DNA from: Arachis hypogaea
Taxonomy: Eukaryota > Streptophyta > Magnoliopsida > Fabales > Fabaceae
Assembly (NCBI RefSeq): GCF_003086295.3
Contig: NC_092048.1
Location: forward strand, 65,328,841 to 65,392,840
Direction: 5' to 3'
DNA: 64,000 bases
The translations under genes and the position numbers were made by a program. The notes under the pieces are model-generated. The model ran no database searches. It saw nothing but the letters and a program-made list of their open reading frames with translations, and was not told the origin of the DNA. Positions within the stretch are counted from its first letter, which is position 1. Each line of letters opens with the position of its first letter. Shown piece by piece: positions 20,891-33,240 of the stretch.

Positions 20891-22792
20891 ATAAAAAAGA
20901 GGGAACAAAAAAATAATAATAATAGGGATCCTTTTTACCCAGGTATAGAGGTTCCCATGTGTGAGTAGAAGAAGAAAAGAATGTAATGTAAAGAAGGGAA
21001 GAAGAGAAAATTCGAACACAGATGGAAGAGGGGGTTCGAATTTGGGTGAGATGAAGTGTTAGTAGATGAATAAATAAATAGAAGGAGATGAGAGAGAAGG
21101 AGGATTTTCGAAAATTATTTTTGAAAAATGGTTAGTGATTTTCGAAAATTAAAAGAAGAAATAAATTAAAATTGAATTTTGAAACAATTAGTTAATTAAA
21201 AAGAATTTTTGAAAAAGAGTGAGATATTTTCGAAAATTAGAGAGAGAGAGTTAGTTAGGTAGTTTTGAAAAATATAAGAAACAAACAAAAAGTCAATTAG
21301 TTAGTTGAAAAAGATTCAAAAATTAATTTCGAAAAGATAAGAAGATAAGAAGTTAGAAAAGATATTTTTAAAATCAAATTTTTGAAAAAAGATATGTTTT
21401 AAAAAGATATGATTAAAAGGATATGATTTTGAAAAAGATAAGATAAAAAGATCTTTTTGAAAAGATATGATTGAAATTAGTTTTGAAAAAGATTTGAATT
21501 TTAAAAATCAAAATTAATGACTTGACTCACAAGTAATCACAAGATATGATTCTAGAACTTAAAGTTTGAATCTTTCTTAACAAGCAAGTAACAAACTTGA
21601 AATTTTTGAATCAAAGCATTAATTTTTGATGATATTTTCGAAAATTATGAGATAAGATTAAGAAAAAGATTTTTGAAAAAATATTTTTATAATTTTCGAA
21701 ATTAACTAAGAAAAATGAAAAAGATTTGATTTTTGAAAAATATTTTGAAAAAGATAGGATTTTTAAAGTGAAAATTTGATTTGAATCATAAGAACAACTA
21801 GATTTTAAAAAGTTTTGAAAAAGTCAACTCAAATTTTCGAAATTTATGAGTGAAAAAGGGAAAGATATTTTTTTTATTTTTGAATTTTTAATGATGAAAG
21901 AGAAAAACATGAAAATGATGCAATGCATGAAAATTTTGGATCAAAACAATGAATGCATGCAAGAATGCTATGAATGTCAAGATGAACACCAAGAATACTT
22001 TGAAGATCATAATGAACATCAAGAACATATTTTTGAAAAATTTTCAATGCAAAGAAAACATGCAAGACACCAAACTTAGAAATCTTTCATGTTTAGACTC
22101 TATGGATGTAAGAATGCATATGAAAAACAAGAAAAGATGCAAAACAAGAAAATATGAAGATCAAACAAGAAGACTTACCAAGAACAACTTGAAGATCATG
22201 AAGAACATATGCATGAATGCAATTTTCGAAAAATGCAAGATGAATATGCAATTGATACCAAACTTAAAAATTGACTCAAGACTCAAACAAAAATACAAAA
22301 ATATTTTTGATTTTTCTGATTTGATGAATTTTTTTTTTGGATTTTTTTCGAAAATTAATGTGAAAAAGAAAAATAAGGATTCCAAAATTTTTAAGAAGAA
22401 TTCCAGGAATCTTTCAATATTAGCCCAAAGCTCCAATCAAAGGGTTGGACATGGCTTAATAGCCAGTCAAGCTTTAGCATGTAAATCAGGTGGATCTGGA
22501 ACAGCAGCAGGTGGATTAGCAACAACTAGCTTGCTCTTCATAATGTTGGGTTGGAAGCCCCAGTCCAAATAAATTTAGACATGGCTTTACAGCCAGTCAG
22601 GCTTCAACATGCTTCATGAAACACTAGAATTCATTCTTAAAAAAATTTTAGAATAATTTTCGAAAACAGATGAGAAATTTTTGAAAGATTTTTGAAAAAT
22701 TTTTTTTTTTTGAAAACTTTTTTTTGAAAATAAGAAGAAAATTACCCAATCTAAGCAACAAGATGAACCGTCAGTTGTCCAAACTCGAACAA
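20891..22792 (-). other. Long AT-rich leader of element B
   Basis: 1.9 kb between primer site and gag with no plausible ORF. On the element's strand it is rich in T, with repeated TTTTTCGAAAA, TTTTTCAAAA and TTTTGAAAA-like words, and two copies of TAAGTTTGGT(G/A)T (near 22070 and 22258). The leader of H (36621-37760) has the same character. Confidence 0.8.
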
Positions 22793-22810
22793 TCCGCGGC
22801 AACGGCGCCA
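22793..22810 (-). other. Primer-binding site of element B (tRNA-Asp type)
   Basis: Minus strand TGGCGCCGTTGCCGCGGA, one mismatch from TGGCGCCGTTGCCGGGGA, which is complementary to the 3' end of plant tRNA-Asp(GTC). Six bases (22811-22816) separate it from the LTR. Confidence 0.88.
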
Positions 22811-22816
22811 AAAACT

Positions 22817-24566
22817 TGATACATGCAAAATTGTTACTCTTAGGTTGTAAAATTTGTTGTTCGTTCTCTCCCTGGCAATGGCGCCACAACTGGTGCACAG
22901 AACCATGGTCCAAACATAACTTCACAACTTCGCACAACTAACCAGCAAGTGCACTGGGTCGTCCAAGTAATAAAACCTTACGTGAGTAAGGGTCGATCCC
23001 ACGGAGATTGTCGGTATGAAGCAAGCTATGGTCACCTTGTAAATCTCAGTCAGGCGGATATCAAATGGTTATAGAGTTTTTCGAATAATAATAATAAATA
23101 TACAGAAAATAAAGATAGAAATACTTATGTAATTCATTGGTGAGAATTTCATATAAGCGTATAGAGATGCTTTCGTTCCTTTGAACCTCTACTTTCCTGC
23201 TATCTTCATCCAATCGGTCTTACTCCTTTCCATGACTGGCATTATATAGGGCATCACCGTTGTCAATGGCTACTTTTCATCCTCTCTGTAAAAATGGTTC
23301 GATGCGCTGTCACTGCATGGCTAATCATCTGGAGGCATCACCTTTGTCAATGGCTGCATCCCATCCTCTCTGTGAAAATGGTCCGATGCGCTGTCACTGC
23401 ATGGCTAATCATCTGGAGGTTCCCGATCATACTGGAATAGGATTTACTATCCTTTTGCGTCTGTCACTACGCCCAGCACTCGCGAGTTTGAAGTTCGTCA
23501 CAGTCATTCAATCCCTGAATCCTACTCGGAATACCACAGACAAGGTTTAGACTTTCCGGATTCTCATGAATGCCGCCATCAATCTAACTTATACCACGAA
23601 GATTCTGATTAAGAGATCCAAGAGATATTCATTTAGTCTAAGGTGGAACGGAAGTGGTTGCAGGCACGCATTCGTAGGGGAATGATGATGATTGTCACGT
23701 TCATCACATTCATATTGAAGTACGAATGAATATCTTAGAAGTGGAATAAGTTGAATTGAATAGAAAAACAGTAGTACTTTGCATTAATTCATGAGGAACA
23801 GCAGAGCTCCACACCTTAATCTATAGAGTGTAGAAACTCTACCGTTGAAAAATACATAAGTGAAAGGTTCAGGCATGGCTGAATGGCCAGCCCCCATGAT
23901 CTAAGAACTAGACGTCCCCAGATGATCCGAAGATTTCTAATACAATAGTAAAAAGTCCTATTTATACTAAACTAGTTACTAGGGTTTACAGAAGTAAGTA
24001 ATTGATGCATAAATCCACTTCCGGGGCCCACTTGGTGTGTGCTTAGGCTGAGCTTGAATGTTACACGTGCAGAGGCTCTTTCTGGAGTTGAATGCCAGGT
24101 TGTAATGTGTTTCTGGCGTTCAACCCTGGTTCGTGATGTGTTTTTGGCGTTTAACTCCAGACTGCAGCGTAGAACTAGTGTTCAACGCCCTTTTGCATCG
24201 TCTAAACTCGGCCAAAGTATGGACTATTATATATTGCTGGAAAGTCCTGGATGTCTACTTTCCAACGCAATTGGAAGCACGCCATTTTGAGTTCTGTAGC
24301 TCCAGAAAATCTACTTTGAGTGCAAGGAGGTCAGAATCCAACAGCATCAGCAGTCCTTCTTCAACCTCTGAATCTGATTTTTGCTCAAGTTCCTCAATTT
24401 CAGCCAGAAAATACCTGAAATCACAGAAAAACACACAAACTCATAGTAATGTCCAGAAATGTGAATTTAAAATAAAAACTAATAAAAACATCCCTAAAAG
24501 TAACTAGATCCTACTAAAAACATACTAAAAACAATGCCAAAAAGCGTATAAATTATCCGCTCATCA
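22817..24566 (-). repeat. 5' LTR of element B
   Basis: 1750 bases from TGATGAGCGG (24566) to GCATGTATCA (22817). Contains a TATAAATA box at 23966-23959, the palindrome zone (about 24085-24190), the 84-base tandem duplication near 23251-23420 and the fossil primer site 22869-22886. Close to the 3' LTR apart from one length difference, which indicates a fairly recent insertion. Confidence 0.93.
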
Positions 24567-24571
24567 GACGC

Positions 24572-24996
24572 CTAACAGTAGAACAGGCTGTCTGAAAGTC
24601 CCTGAGGTTCTTGATGGGCTCCTGAGCAGGTAAGTCATGAAACTTGGGCATCAAATTGATTAGTGCAGTCTTCAGTTCAAAATTTGTAGCCATAGCTGGG
24701 TGATGCACTTGATACGGCTGCATTGAAAAATCTAGGGCTACAACTTCCTGGAGAGTAATCCTCCTAGGTGCTGCCATTCTACATGCACGTGAATCAACTA
24801 AATCAGTAGTAAAGGAGCTTGTTTCGCTCTCAGATGGCGGTTCATATTCGCCCTCAGATGAGACTGGTGAATTGATAAGAATTACTTCACCACCCTCAGA
24901 GGCTAACCGACGTCAAGCTCGCCTAATACGTGAAATAGTTCTTTCAATTTCAGGATCAAACATGGCTAAGCTCGGATCAGGTAGTGAACGCGTCAT
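24572..24996 (-). pseudogene. N-terminal part of gag of element C
   Basis: ATG at 24996-24994 starts MTRSLPDPSLAMFDPEIERT, the typical start of Athila/Tat-type gag in legumes (from memory). The frame continues through an acidic Ser/Glu-rich stretch and MAAPRRITLQEVVALDF, QPYQVHHPAMATNFELK, NLRDFQTACSTVRR up to the B insertion; it resumes at 14530 with HGANE. A TGA where CGA (Arg) is expected follows ISRIRRA (near 24913). The ATG lies about 100 bases from the primer site. Confidence 0.85.
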
Positions 24997-25098
24997 TCAA
25001 TGAAAGAAACATATAGCTCATGGTAATAAAACAAAATAAAATATGCAAATAAAAATAAAATATGTACACTAATCAATAATCTAGCACACAATTGCAAC

Positions 25099-25116
25099 TC
25101 CCCGGCAACAGTGCCG
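25099..25116 (-). other. Primer-binding site of element C
   Basis: Minus strand CGGCACTGTTGCCGGGGA, three transitions from the tRNA-Asp site. Five bases from the LTR end (TGCGCACCA). Confidence 0.8.
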
Positions 25117-25121
25117 AAAAT

Positions 25122-26637
25122 TGGTGCGCAGCGGAAGTTAGGCCAATTAAGAGATTTGTAATATAAGAATAGCGTTGCGAGTATAGCTCTTAACCAGCTA
25201 AAATCCATCTCACCAATTTAGAAAGGTGTCACGAAGATTTAAAATAAAAATACTGGGGGTATGAGTCTCAGGTTGTCTCCCAACGAGTTGCAGGAAAGGG
25301 TGCCAATTTATTAATCAGGAGTTTTCAAGAGAGTTTGAGTTTGGATAATGAGCAATTAAATAATTGTAAATTAAAGCAATAAAACTAAGAATGATTATTA
25401 ATATTCTAAATAAAAAGCCTTGACTGGGGAAATGATTAATTGGAAGTTCTATTCTTGTTGGGATCTCTTAAGTGTAGAATTAAAAAGGTTATTGTTTTCA
25501 CTTAGTTAACCCTTACTAAATAAAGGAAAGTCAAGTGATTGAGCTAGCTCTTATTCACAAATCCTAATCCTCTCCCTTGGGAAGGTCTAGCTTTAGTAAA
25601 TACAGAACTAGCCAACAACTTCCAGTTTAATCTTCACTTAAGCCTTCCAACTCAAGTGTCTACTTTTAATCAACCCACATGTCCAAGTAGGGAATCTACT
25701 CCATTGACATGAATATAACGCTCATAAAAATATAAGAAGAAGACATGATAAACTAAATAAAATAGGGATTGAAAACTAATTAAAAATAAAAGTAATCATT
25801 TGCATTAATAAATCTAAAATAATCAAATTACCACTCTAAACAAGAATTAAGAATATGGAATAAATAAAAGAGCAAGTAAGGAAACAAACTAGAATAGTAT
25901 CTTCAACAGAGGTGATGACTCTTCAATATCCAAGGCAAAAGCATAAACTAATAAACTATGAATGTAAAGAGAACCTAGAGGGAGAGTAAAGTATCTCTAG
26001 ATTCAGATCTAAAAACCTAAAACTATCCTAATGAGAATGTGTGTCAATGTGTGTTGAGTATCTGCATGTTCCCTGGCTTTATTCTGTGTTTCTGGGCCAA
26101 AAACTGGGTCAAAATGCGGCCCAAAATCACCCCCAGCATATTCTGTTAATTCTGTAGATCGCGCAGGTCACACGTACGTGTCAATCACGCGTGCACATCA
26201 TTCAGCAATTTTCCTTGTCACGCGTACGCGTTGTCCATGCGTGCACGTCATTCGTGTAGACTCCAATCCGCGCGTACGCATCAGGCACGCGCACGCGTCG
26301 CTGCAATTTTCTCCATATTGCGCGCACGCGTGAGCCATGCGTGCGCGTCGATGCTCGCTGGTCATCTCCTTAGTTTCTTGTGTTCCTTCCATTTTTGCAA
26401 GCTTTCTCTCCATTCTCTAAGTCATTCTTGTCCTATAAAGCCTGAAACACTTAAAACACGGATCACGGCATCGAATGGTATAAAGGAGAATTAAAATACA
26501 TAAATTCAAGTTTTCAATCATAAAATAATAATAGGAAGGGATTGTAAAAATCATGCAATTAGTATGAATAAGTGGGTGAAGACTTGATGAAACCACTCAA
26601 TTAAACACAAGATAAACCATAAAATAGTGGTTTATCA
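25122..26637 (-). repeat. 5' LTR of element C
   Basis: 1516 bases; on the minus strand TGATAAACCACTATTTTATGG ... GCGCACCA. Its start matches solo LTR K (TGATAAACGCC at 58630), so they belong to related families. The array of ACGCGTACGCGT-like blocks is at 26160-26350. Flanked on the right by E sequence; the other flank of C is off-window, so the TSD (candidate ATCAC, 26638-26642) cannot be checked. Confidence 0.88.
26160..26350. repeat. CGCG-rich degenerate palindrome blocks in C LTR
   Basis: Blocks such as TCACGCGTACGCGTTG, CACGCGCACGCGTCGC and TTGCGCGCACGCGTGAG at 25-35 base spacing. Confidence 0.85.
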
Positions 26638-27610
26638 ATCACCCAAATAGCATCAAATTCCGACCTAGTCGTCGGTAAACCAGTCACAAAGTTCATTGCA
26701 ATTTCTTCCCACTTCCACTAAGGAATTTTCAACAGACTGTAGCATCCCTGATGATTTCTGATGCTCTACCTTCTCCTTCTGACACGTCAAACACTTGGAT
26801 ACCGTTGAAGCTACCTCACCTTTTATCCCAGGCCACTAGAACCTCTTTTTTAAGACTTAATACATCTTCGTGCTTCCTGGATGAATAGAAAACCCACTGT
26901 TGTGAGCTTCTGACAACAAATCTTGTCTCAAACTTCCTACATCCGGTATGCAAATCCTTCCCTTGTATCTCCATAACCCCTCATCATCCTTAGTGAATTC
27001 TTCGCACCTCTTCTCACAAACTGGTTGAAACAATTACTGAAGCTTCTACTCATCTTGATGAGCCCTTTGTATTTCTGATTTAAACGTGCTTGAGATTTGT
27101 AGCTGGTTCAAACAAGCTCTTCCGGCAACTTCACCAATATCCAGCTTAAAATCCACAAACTTATCTACTAGCTCCTCTTCCTTGATTGTCATCCAAGCTA
27201 GTGTTAAAGATTTCCGACTCAATGTGTCTGCTACTACATTCGCCTTTCCAGGATGATAACTCAGCTCAAAATCATAATACTAAAGAAATTCCATCCATCT
27301 CTTCTGATGCATATTAAGCTCTTTCTGATCAGAGATGTACTTGAGACTCTTATGATCAGAAAAGATGCTAAACCTCACTCCGTACCAGTGGTGCCTCCAA
27401 ATCTTCAGTGCAAACACAATCGTCACTAATTCCAAGTTATGAGTGGGGTAATTCACCTCATGCGGTCTCAGCTGACGCGATGCGTTAGCCACCACATTCT
27501 GTTATTGCATTAACACACAACCTAAACCCTTCAAGGAAGCGTCACAGTATACTTCAAACGGTTCATGCGATTCTAGCAAGATTAAAACAGGTGCTGAAGT
27601 TAACTTCTGC
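26638..27610 (-). pseudogene. RNase H and integrase N-terminus of element E
   Basis: From 27600 leftward: [93 protein letters not shown]: the chromovirus RNase H. After a spacer comes the integrase zinc domain (EAHNSGFSIHPGSTKMY ... LKKRFWWPGIKGEV ... CLTCQKEK) and the first lines of the core (CNELCDWFTD, usually MDFVTGLP). Many stops (after MEFL, VLMQ and elsewhere), so non-functional. C's LTR ends it at 26637. Confidence 0.82.
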
Positions 27611-28338
27611 TTCAAAGTCTGAAAACTCTCTCTCCTTCTGCTGCATCACTCTGATTATCGTCGTTAAGAATCCAAAGATTTTTCCTTAAACCAAATGCCG
27701 ACTTTGTAGTATTTTTCAAAACCTTTAAAACAAGATCGATCTAAATGAATCCATTGTTAAAACCTTATTAAAAGAGTCAAAAACATTTTATTTGTAAATG
27801 AATCATCTTAAAGCATGATTTTCCTAAATTCATTGAAACCCTTATATCAAAACCTTTCCATTTGAATCCTTTTTTGGATAAGGTAAATTTTTGCGAACCA
27901 AAATCACAAGTTAACAAAATCTTAGGACTCACCTTCCCTTTTAAATTGTATCATTTGATCGAAAGTTCCAATCCTAGTTTCAAAACCAAATTATTTAAAC
28001 CAAAGCTCCAAACCAGACTTGAAAATCATTTTAAACCTTAAAACTGCAGAAATCATAGTTTAAAAACCGCAAGGCGTCAGTCGGTACTTCCGTTGCCTCT
28101 AGTGCTGAACCACACCCATCACCCACACAGGGTGCTGACAAGAATTCTAGTCATGCCTGGTAACCATTTTGACACGTCCACTCAGATCGTTCATTATCAC
28201 AAGTCCGTAATCCTCGACTACTGCCACTAGAATCCTCCCTTTTTCCCATGGTTTACTCCTAACACGACTCTAAGCCCTTGTAATCTTAACAGCGACTTTG
28301 GAAAAGATAGAACTAAGCTACTGTCAGGTCCAAGCAAT
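27611..28338 (-). other. Unassigned AT-rich segment in element E
   Basis: Protease and RT would be expected here (about 2 kb) but I find neither. The sequence is AT-rich with TTTAAAACC-type words (27660-28070) and then mixed (28070-28335). It may be a deletion scar with filler, or a short insertion. No ORF of interest. Confidence 0.5.
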
Positions 28339-29450
28339 TTAATACTCAAGGCATACGCTTACTTCTCGTCGGAGGACCCGACCCCGTCGCATCACGTGTA
28401 TCGAAGGTACACACACGACCTGACTGTAGATTCTGACCCTCATCTTGGTTCCTCCTGCGGCGACAATACTTAGATATATGTCCAGGCTTCCCACAAGCAT
28501 AGCATCGACCATTTTCTTTAGCTTGATGAAATTGGACTTTGTTTTCCCTTCTGAAGTTCCCTTGACCTCGCAGATGCTGAGGGGTATGTCCATCTTTCTT
28601 GAAGTTCTGTCCCCTTAGTCTGAGGTAATCATCGCGCTCCCTACTAGAGTTTCCTCCATGAGTGTCCCTTGACGAGGCTACCGTCCTTGCTTATTCTTCG
28701 ACAACCCTCGGCTTGTCCACCAATTCAGAGAATCTCCTAATCTCCAATGGAGCCACTACACATCTGATATCTTCCCTCAGCCCTACTTCGTATTTAACGC
28801 ATTTTCAGCCTTCATAGGACTCAGGGGCACCCTTACTTATTCTCAAGGGCTTACAAAGTTTCTCAAACTTACTTGTGTATTCGGCTATAGTCATGGACCC
28901 TTGCTTCAGCTGTAAGAACTCCAACTCTCTAGCCTCCTTTATTGGCTCAACAAAGTACTTCTTGTAGAAAGCTTCCCCGAATAACACCCAAGTAATACTC
29001 ACGTTCTATTGGTGTAGTAGTCGGCGCTCTCCTCGTCACCATTGCTGAGCTTCTCCCACTAGTTGATAAGCTGCATGCTCTACGAACTGATCATACGGTA
29101 CATGTTGAGTTAGCAATGCACACTCCACAGCTTGGAACCAGTTGTTTGCTTTAGTATGGTTTGTCGAACCAGTGAAAACCGGCGGGTCAGCTTTCCAAAA
29201 AGCAGCTAGAGTTTTCGAAACACCTCTCAAGTTGCCCTCAGCACCCTCTCCATTTTCGTTTTCGCTTCCGACCAGTTTAGGCTAACCTCTGCACAGCTTG
29301 CAGAGTCGCAGCTGCATTCGCTTCCATGGTGTTTGCCAGATTCGTCATCGCCACCATGAACTTGGCATGCTTATTAGCTGGCTGCTCATTCCTACTTTCT
29401 CGTGTACATGCTAGACCTCGTCTGCGAATGGCCATTGGGTTTCCTGTCTA
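28339..29450 (-). pseudogene. gag of element E with CCHC knuckle (decayed)
   Basis: Scattered frames read AAFWKADPPVFTGSTNHTKAN, NWFQAVECALL, YQLVGEAQQW (29230-29036), then YKKYFVEPIKEARELEFLQL and MTIAEYTSKFEKL (29002-28805), and near 28510-28450 CYACGKPGHISKYC, a canonical Cys-x2-Cys-x4-His-x4-Cys knuckle. These are the retrotransposon gag domain and nucleocapsid of a chromovirus. Frameshifts and stops separate the pieces. Confidence 0.8.
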
Positions 29451-29640
29451 CACCAAATAGTCAATATCAAGGTGATCAGTCTCAATATCAAAAGCCTAGT
29501 GTTTCAACTATCCCCAAACAGGCCCTCACAGACAAGCATGCTATGAAATATAAAGTAGATAACCTAAATAGCATGAAATAAAAATGACACAAAGTATGCA
29601 ATGAAGCATAATCGGTCCATCCCTCAGGCTCACGAGGACG

Positions 29641-29656
29641 AACTGGTCTGATACCA
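29641..29656 (-). other. Primer-binding site of element E (initiator tRNA-Met type)
   Basis: Minus strand TGGTATCAGACCAGTT; the first 10 bases match the usual TGGTATCAGAGC site. Five bases from the LTR end. Confidence 0.85.
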
Positions 29657-29661
29657 CTAAA

Positions 29662-32600
29662 TGTAACATCCTAATTAACCTAAGCCTTTCCTCACGTCGT
29701 AAAGCAAAGATTATCAAAGGTTACGACAGTTATAAGCTTATACATATCATATATAGAAGGAATTAATAATATCTAGAAGCTCGATGAAGAATATCATTTA
29801 AAGACAGGATTTGGAAAGTGCAAAACATACTAGCGAAGCTACTAACTTAAGGCACAAGGAATAGGTACGGCATAACAAAATATCATAGTATAATAGTATA
29901 ATGTCATAAGACGCCAGCCACGGCTCGCGGTGCTTGAACCGACTAGCCATATACAGACAATACATGAACCCAGACAGTAAAAACAGCTTATACAGGTTTT
30001 GTTCTCTCAGATACAAGCCTCTAAGCAAAACAAAATACAAAAGTGAGAGACATAATTCAAAATAAATCAAAAGACCCAAAAGGAGTACCCAGATCCTCCG
30101 CTTCTGTCACCAACCAGACAACTCACCATGGTGGGTTACGACCTGCATCTGAAAACAACAACAAAAATATGGTATGAGAACCGGAGGTTCTCATTATGGT
30201 AACAGTGCCCAGTGATGTAGGATATAAGACCCCAGGATGCCAAAGGCAATCCTAGACTCCAAATCCACCACAAGAATTCAAGCTTAAAGCATTCTAAACC
30301 AAATAAGCATAATAGGTAAAACCTTAACAAAACTCAAAACCATAGTACTATAAAAGGGTAATCTATCTTAGGGAATTTCTAATCTAATCAAACACTGTTA
30401 TCCCACAGCCTTCACCAACCGATCCTCCATGCGATCCCATCGCCACTGCCTTCCGAACCTCCTCAATCCCAGTAGAAAACACAAATATATACAATACAAG
30501 TAAAATACAGATAGAAGCATGTATCACAATTAATTCAAATAGCAATTAGACATGTTATACAGATAGGAAAACAATATCAAGTCAGAAAAGCATATAAACA
30601 GATAGAAAATGCACATGATGAATGCCTGCCCTACTGACTGTGATATCACATTGTTGGTTCAACAGCCAACCCGACACATCTCCATGGAGATGTTGCCGTT
30701 CGGATTCATGGTGTGGGAACCCCGAGATATAGTGCTCGGATTACTATCCAGGGTTTTGCACCTGTACGCTCTGATGATCTGAAGGGATGCGAGCGGGATC
30801 TATTGCCACCGACCTCACATCTAAGCGCAAGCGGGACGAACCACCGCCCTTACGCCGCCGCCGCTACCTCGACAGGTGGGATTAACCACCGTCCCTGCCG
30901 GGCGCATAGCGTCTCATAATCTCAGTATAAACAATACTTCAGTGGTTTTTCAGAAAACATTTTTTCAGTATATATGGATCCATCATCTCATTCAGAGTCC
31001 TTGACTCATCACAACCACTGTAAATTCACATCTCAGTTCCAGACTCAATAGTTCCTCAATTCTCGTCTCATACATCAACCATACAACACATAACCCCAAG
31101 CCATTCTCAGCACGCCAGAAACCTAGGCCTCCGTTTTCTAAGTTTTCCAAATAATGTCATCTAAATTTGCAAAAATTGTTCCCAATGTTTTAAAAGTCTA
31201 AGACTAGGCCCAAGAGTCATAAAATGGTGTTAGAGAAGCTTACAACCTTGTTGGGAAGGTAGAATAGTTGAAAAACAAGTAAAATTTGAGAAACAGGGCG
31301 TGTGCGTCCGCACAGGGGTGTGTGCGTGCGCACGCCCAGGAAATTTTTAAAAGTGTGCGTACGCACAGGGGTGTGCGTACGCACAGGTGTCAAAACTGTG
31401 CCAGTGCCCCCTACAGACTGGCCTTCCCAACGTGTGCGTCCGCACAGGCCCGTGCGTCTGCACACGTTGAAATCCTTCCTAAGATATGTGCGCGCACACG
31501 TTGTGCCAGCGTTGCGAACAGAGCGCACTTCCCTGCCTGTGCGTGTGCACAGGTGTGTGTGCGTCCGCACAGGTAAAAATTTTTACTGGGTGTGCGTCCG
31601 CACAAGTCTGTGCGTGGGCACATATCAGAAATCCTGAAATTCTGCAACCTTGCAGAATTTCAGATTTTCAACACCATCTTTGAATGATCATAACTTCCTC
31701 TACAAAATTCCAAATTTTACAAACTTTATATCAATTTAAAGGGTTTTCAAAGATCTTTAATTCTAAAGAAATTTTCATCAAATTTTGAACATTGAGACAA
31801 AAGTTATAATCAGACAAAGTTCACCAAAAACCAACTTTTACCTAATAACCTAAATTATCAATTTTTCCAACTTTCATATCTCAAACCAACCAAAACAATA
31901 CCAAACCAATTAAAGTCACTCCAAAACTCTGTTATTTCACCAAAAAATACCCTCTTGGGTCACCAACCACAATTTATACCAATCTCTCATCATACTTCAT
32001 CATTTTCAACATCAATATCAATATATAACAATTATCAACAACTTTCCACCAACACACTCACCATTCATCATTATATCAACATCAATTTTCTATTATCAAC
32101 TCATTCTTGCTTCCAAGCCGTAAACAACAATAGTCATCCACTCAAATTTATCATACATCATAATCCTGATATCATTATTTCTCAACATAACAATATTAAT
32201 TCAACATACAACATCAACCAACCATCATCAACAATCACATAAAATCAACCCTATCCTATGGGTCACTAGTCTAACTGTCTATGAATATTATATACTACAT
32301 AGAGAAAACTAAAATCATACCTTGGCCGATTTCCAATATGTCCAAAAATCAAAATTGAGCACCAATGAGCTTTCCAACCACAATCCAAGCTTCCAACAAT
32401 CACCAACAAGCTCCAACTAACAATAATCAAACTATATATGCATAAACCATCACAAATCAACCTAGGGTTCCATTCAAGCATAAAAGCGCAAGGGTTTAAT
32501 GTCTTTTACCTTATCCAATAGATTTGATATCACAAATCCAATGCTAAGCAAGGATTAGAGCAAACCTAAACATCCAAAATCACAAAAACTCATTTAACCT

Positions 32601-33240
32601 AAAGCCCTAAATACCCGAAATTTTGGAGAGAAGAACTGGGAGAATTTCGAGCTTACCTTACCATTTTCTTATATGGGTTTTGTAGAGCTCTTCACAAGGA
32701 ACGCGTAGCCGCTGACGACACGTAAATCCGAGCACCGTAGCTCGAGATATCGCGAAGAGAAGATGATGATGAATAGTGCTCAAGCTCTTCTCTCCTCCCT
32801 CTTTCAATTTCAGATGTTAGTGTGTGTTTAATGTGTGTTGTGGCTGCATGGGTTCATTAAATGAACCTTATATATGTTGGGCTTGGGCCCAACTTGGGCC
32901 CGGTCCATCCCGTTAGCGTTTTTAGCCCGTTTGGCCCAACTTCGGGCCAAACCTTTAAAATTAACGCCCGGTTTTTCGACTTCTAGTATTTTTCTAATGT
33001 TTTGGCTGTTTTCACTTTTTCTCGTGCGGTATCGGGCAGACTTGAACCGGTTGAATCGGCTCAACTACCAATTCACGGTTTTTAACGATTTTTCACAGAA
33101 AGCACATTTTCTGACTCAGAAAGACCTACTGAGTCCAAAAATCACCTTCAAATCCTCAAATTCTCACTCTAACTTCTCGAAGTCTAATTAGGGCAATTAA
33201 TCACTTAATTAACCGATTGATATTAGTTACAGTTCTTACA
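29662..33240 (-). repeat. 5' LTR of element E (3.58 kb)
   Basis: Starts (minus strand) TGTAAGAACTGTAACTAAT at 33240 and ends GGATGTTACA at 29662, directly followed by the primer site. A TATATAAGG motif lies at 32875-32867. No ORF of merit; long open frames at 31217-31650 come from the repeat array. Multi-kilobase LTRs are usual for this clade. Confidence 0.85.
31290..31625. repeat. GTGCGTnCGCAC palindrome array in E LTR
   Basis: About a dozen blocks such as GTGTGCGTCCGCACAGG and GTGTGCGTACGCACAGG. Unlike the arrays in D1, J and FIDEL-like LTRs it lies downstream of the TATA motif. Confidence 0.88.

Larger units (their letters stand above)
14536..24566 (-). mobile_element. Element B: complete non-autonomous FIDEL-like retrotransposon (gag-protease, no RT/RH/IN)
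   Basis: 10,031 bases flanked by GACGC (14531-14535 and 24567-24571), inserted in C's gag. Two LTRs (1750 and 1800 bases), a primer-binding site, a long AT-rich leader, a gag-protease frame, the post-pol hairpin, a palindrome array, an ORF3 stub, the conserved 3' domain and the pre-LTR hairpin follow in the order seen in H. The segment from after protease to the post-pol hairpin is absent, so about 1000 codons of pol are missing. This architecture recalls the non-autonomous partner of FIDEL known from peanut as Feral (from memory). It would need enzymes from a relative such as H. Confidence 0.93.
3798..26637 (-). mobile_element. Element C: Athila/Tat-like Ty3-gypsy element, split by insertions
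   Basis: Minus-strand element read from right to left: 5' LTR 26637-25122, primer site, gag, protease, RT, RNase H, integrase, post-pol hairpin, and a noncoding region ending at a second ORF start where A is inserted. Its 3' LTR is off-window. Removing B (14531-24566), D1 (10449-12850) and D2 (8694-10352) with one TSD copy each restores a continuous reading order: gag ...VRR|HGANE, and protease ...SDCM|(C)DLGVCVS and ...HFVL|ANKS. The tRNA-Asp-type primer site, the linker GGINAITLRSGTTL and the absence of a chromodomain place it in the Athila/Tat group (family knowledge). Confidence 0.9.
26638..33240 (-). mobile_element. Element E: Del/Tekay-like chromovirus, 5' half
   Basis: Minus-strand element interrupted by C at 26637 in its integrase. 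From right: a 3.58-kb 5' LTR, an initiator tRNA-Met primer site, decayed gag with a CCHC knuckle, a noncoding-looking gap where protease and RT should be, RNase H and the start of integrase. Phrases such as NSGFSIHPGSTKMY and FWWPGIKGEV are typical of the Del/Tekay clade (family knowledge). E interrupts element G at 33240/33241. Confidence 0.85.

Noticed and set aside
22161..22436. Phe/Ile-rich frames in AT-rich leaders (also 36758-36991)
   Set aside because: Composition-driven frames in untranslated leaders; no conservation between B and H.
31217..31650. Overlapping Arg/Thr/Cys-rich open frames on both strands in the E LTR
   Set aside because: They are translations of the GTGCGTACGCAC repeat array, which has few stops in any frame.
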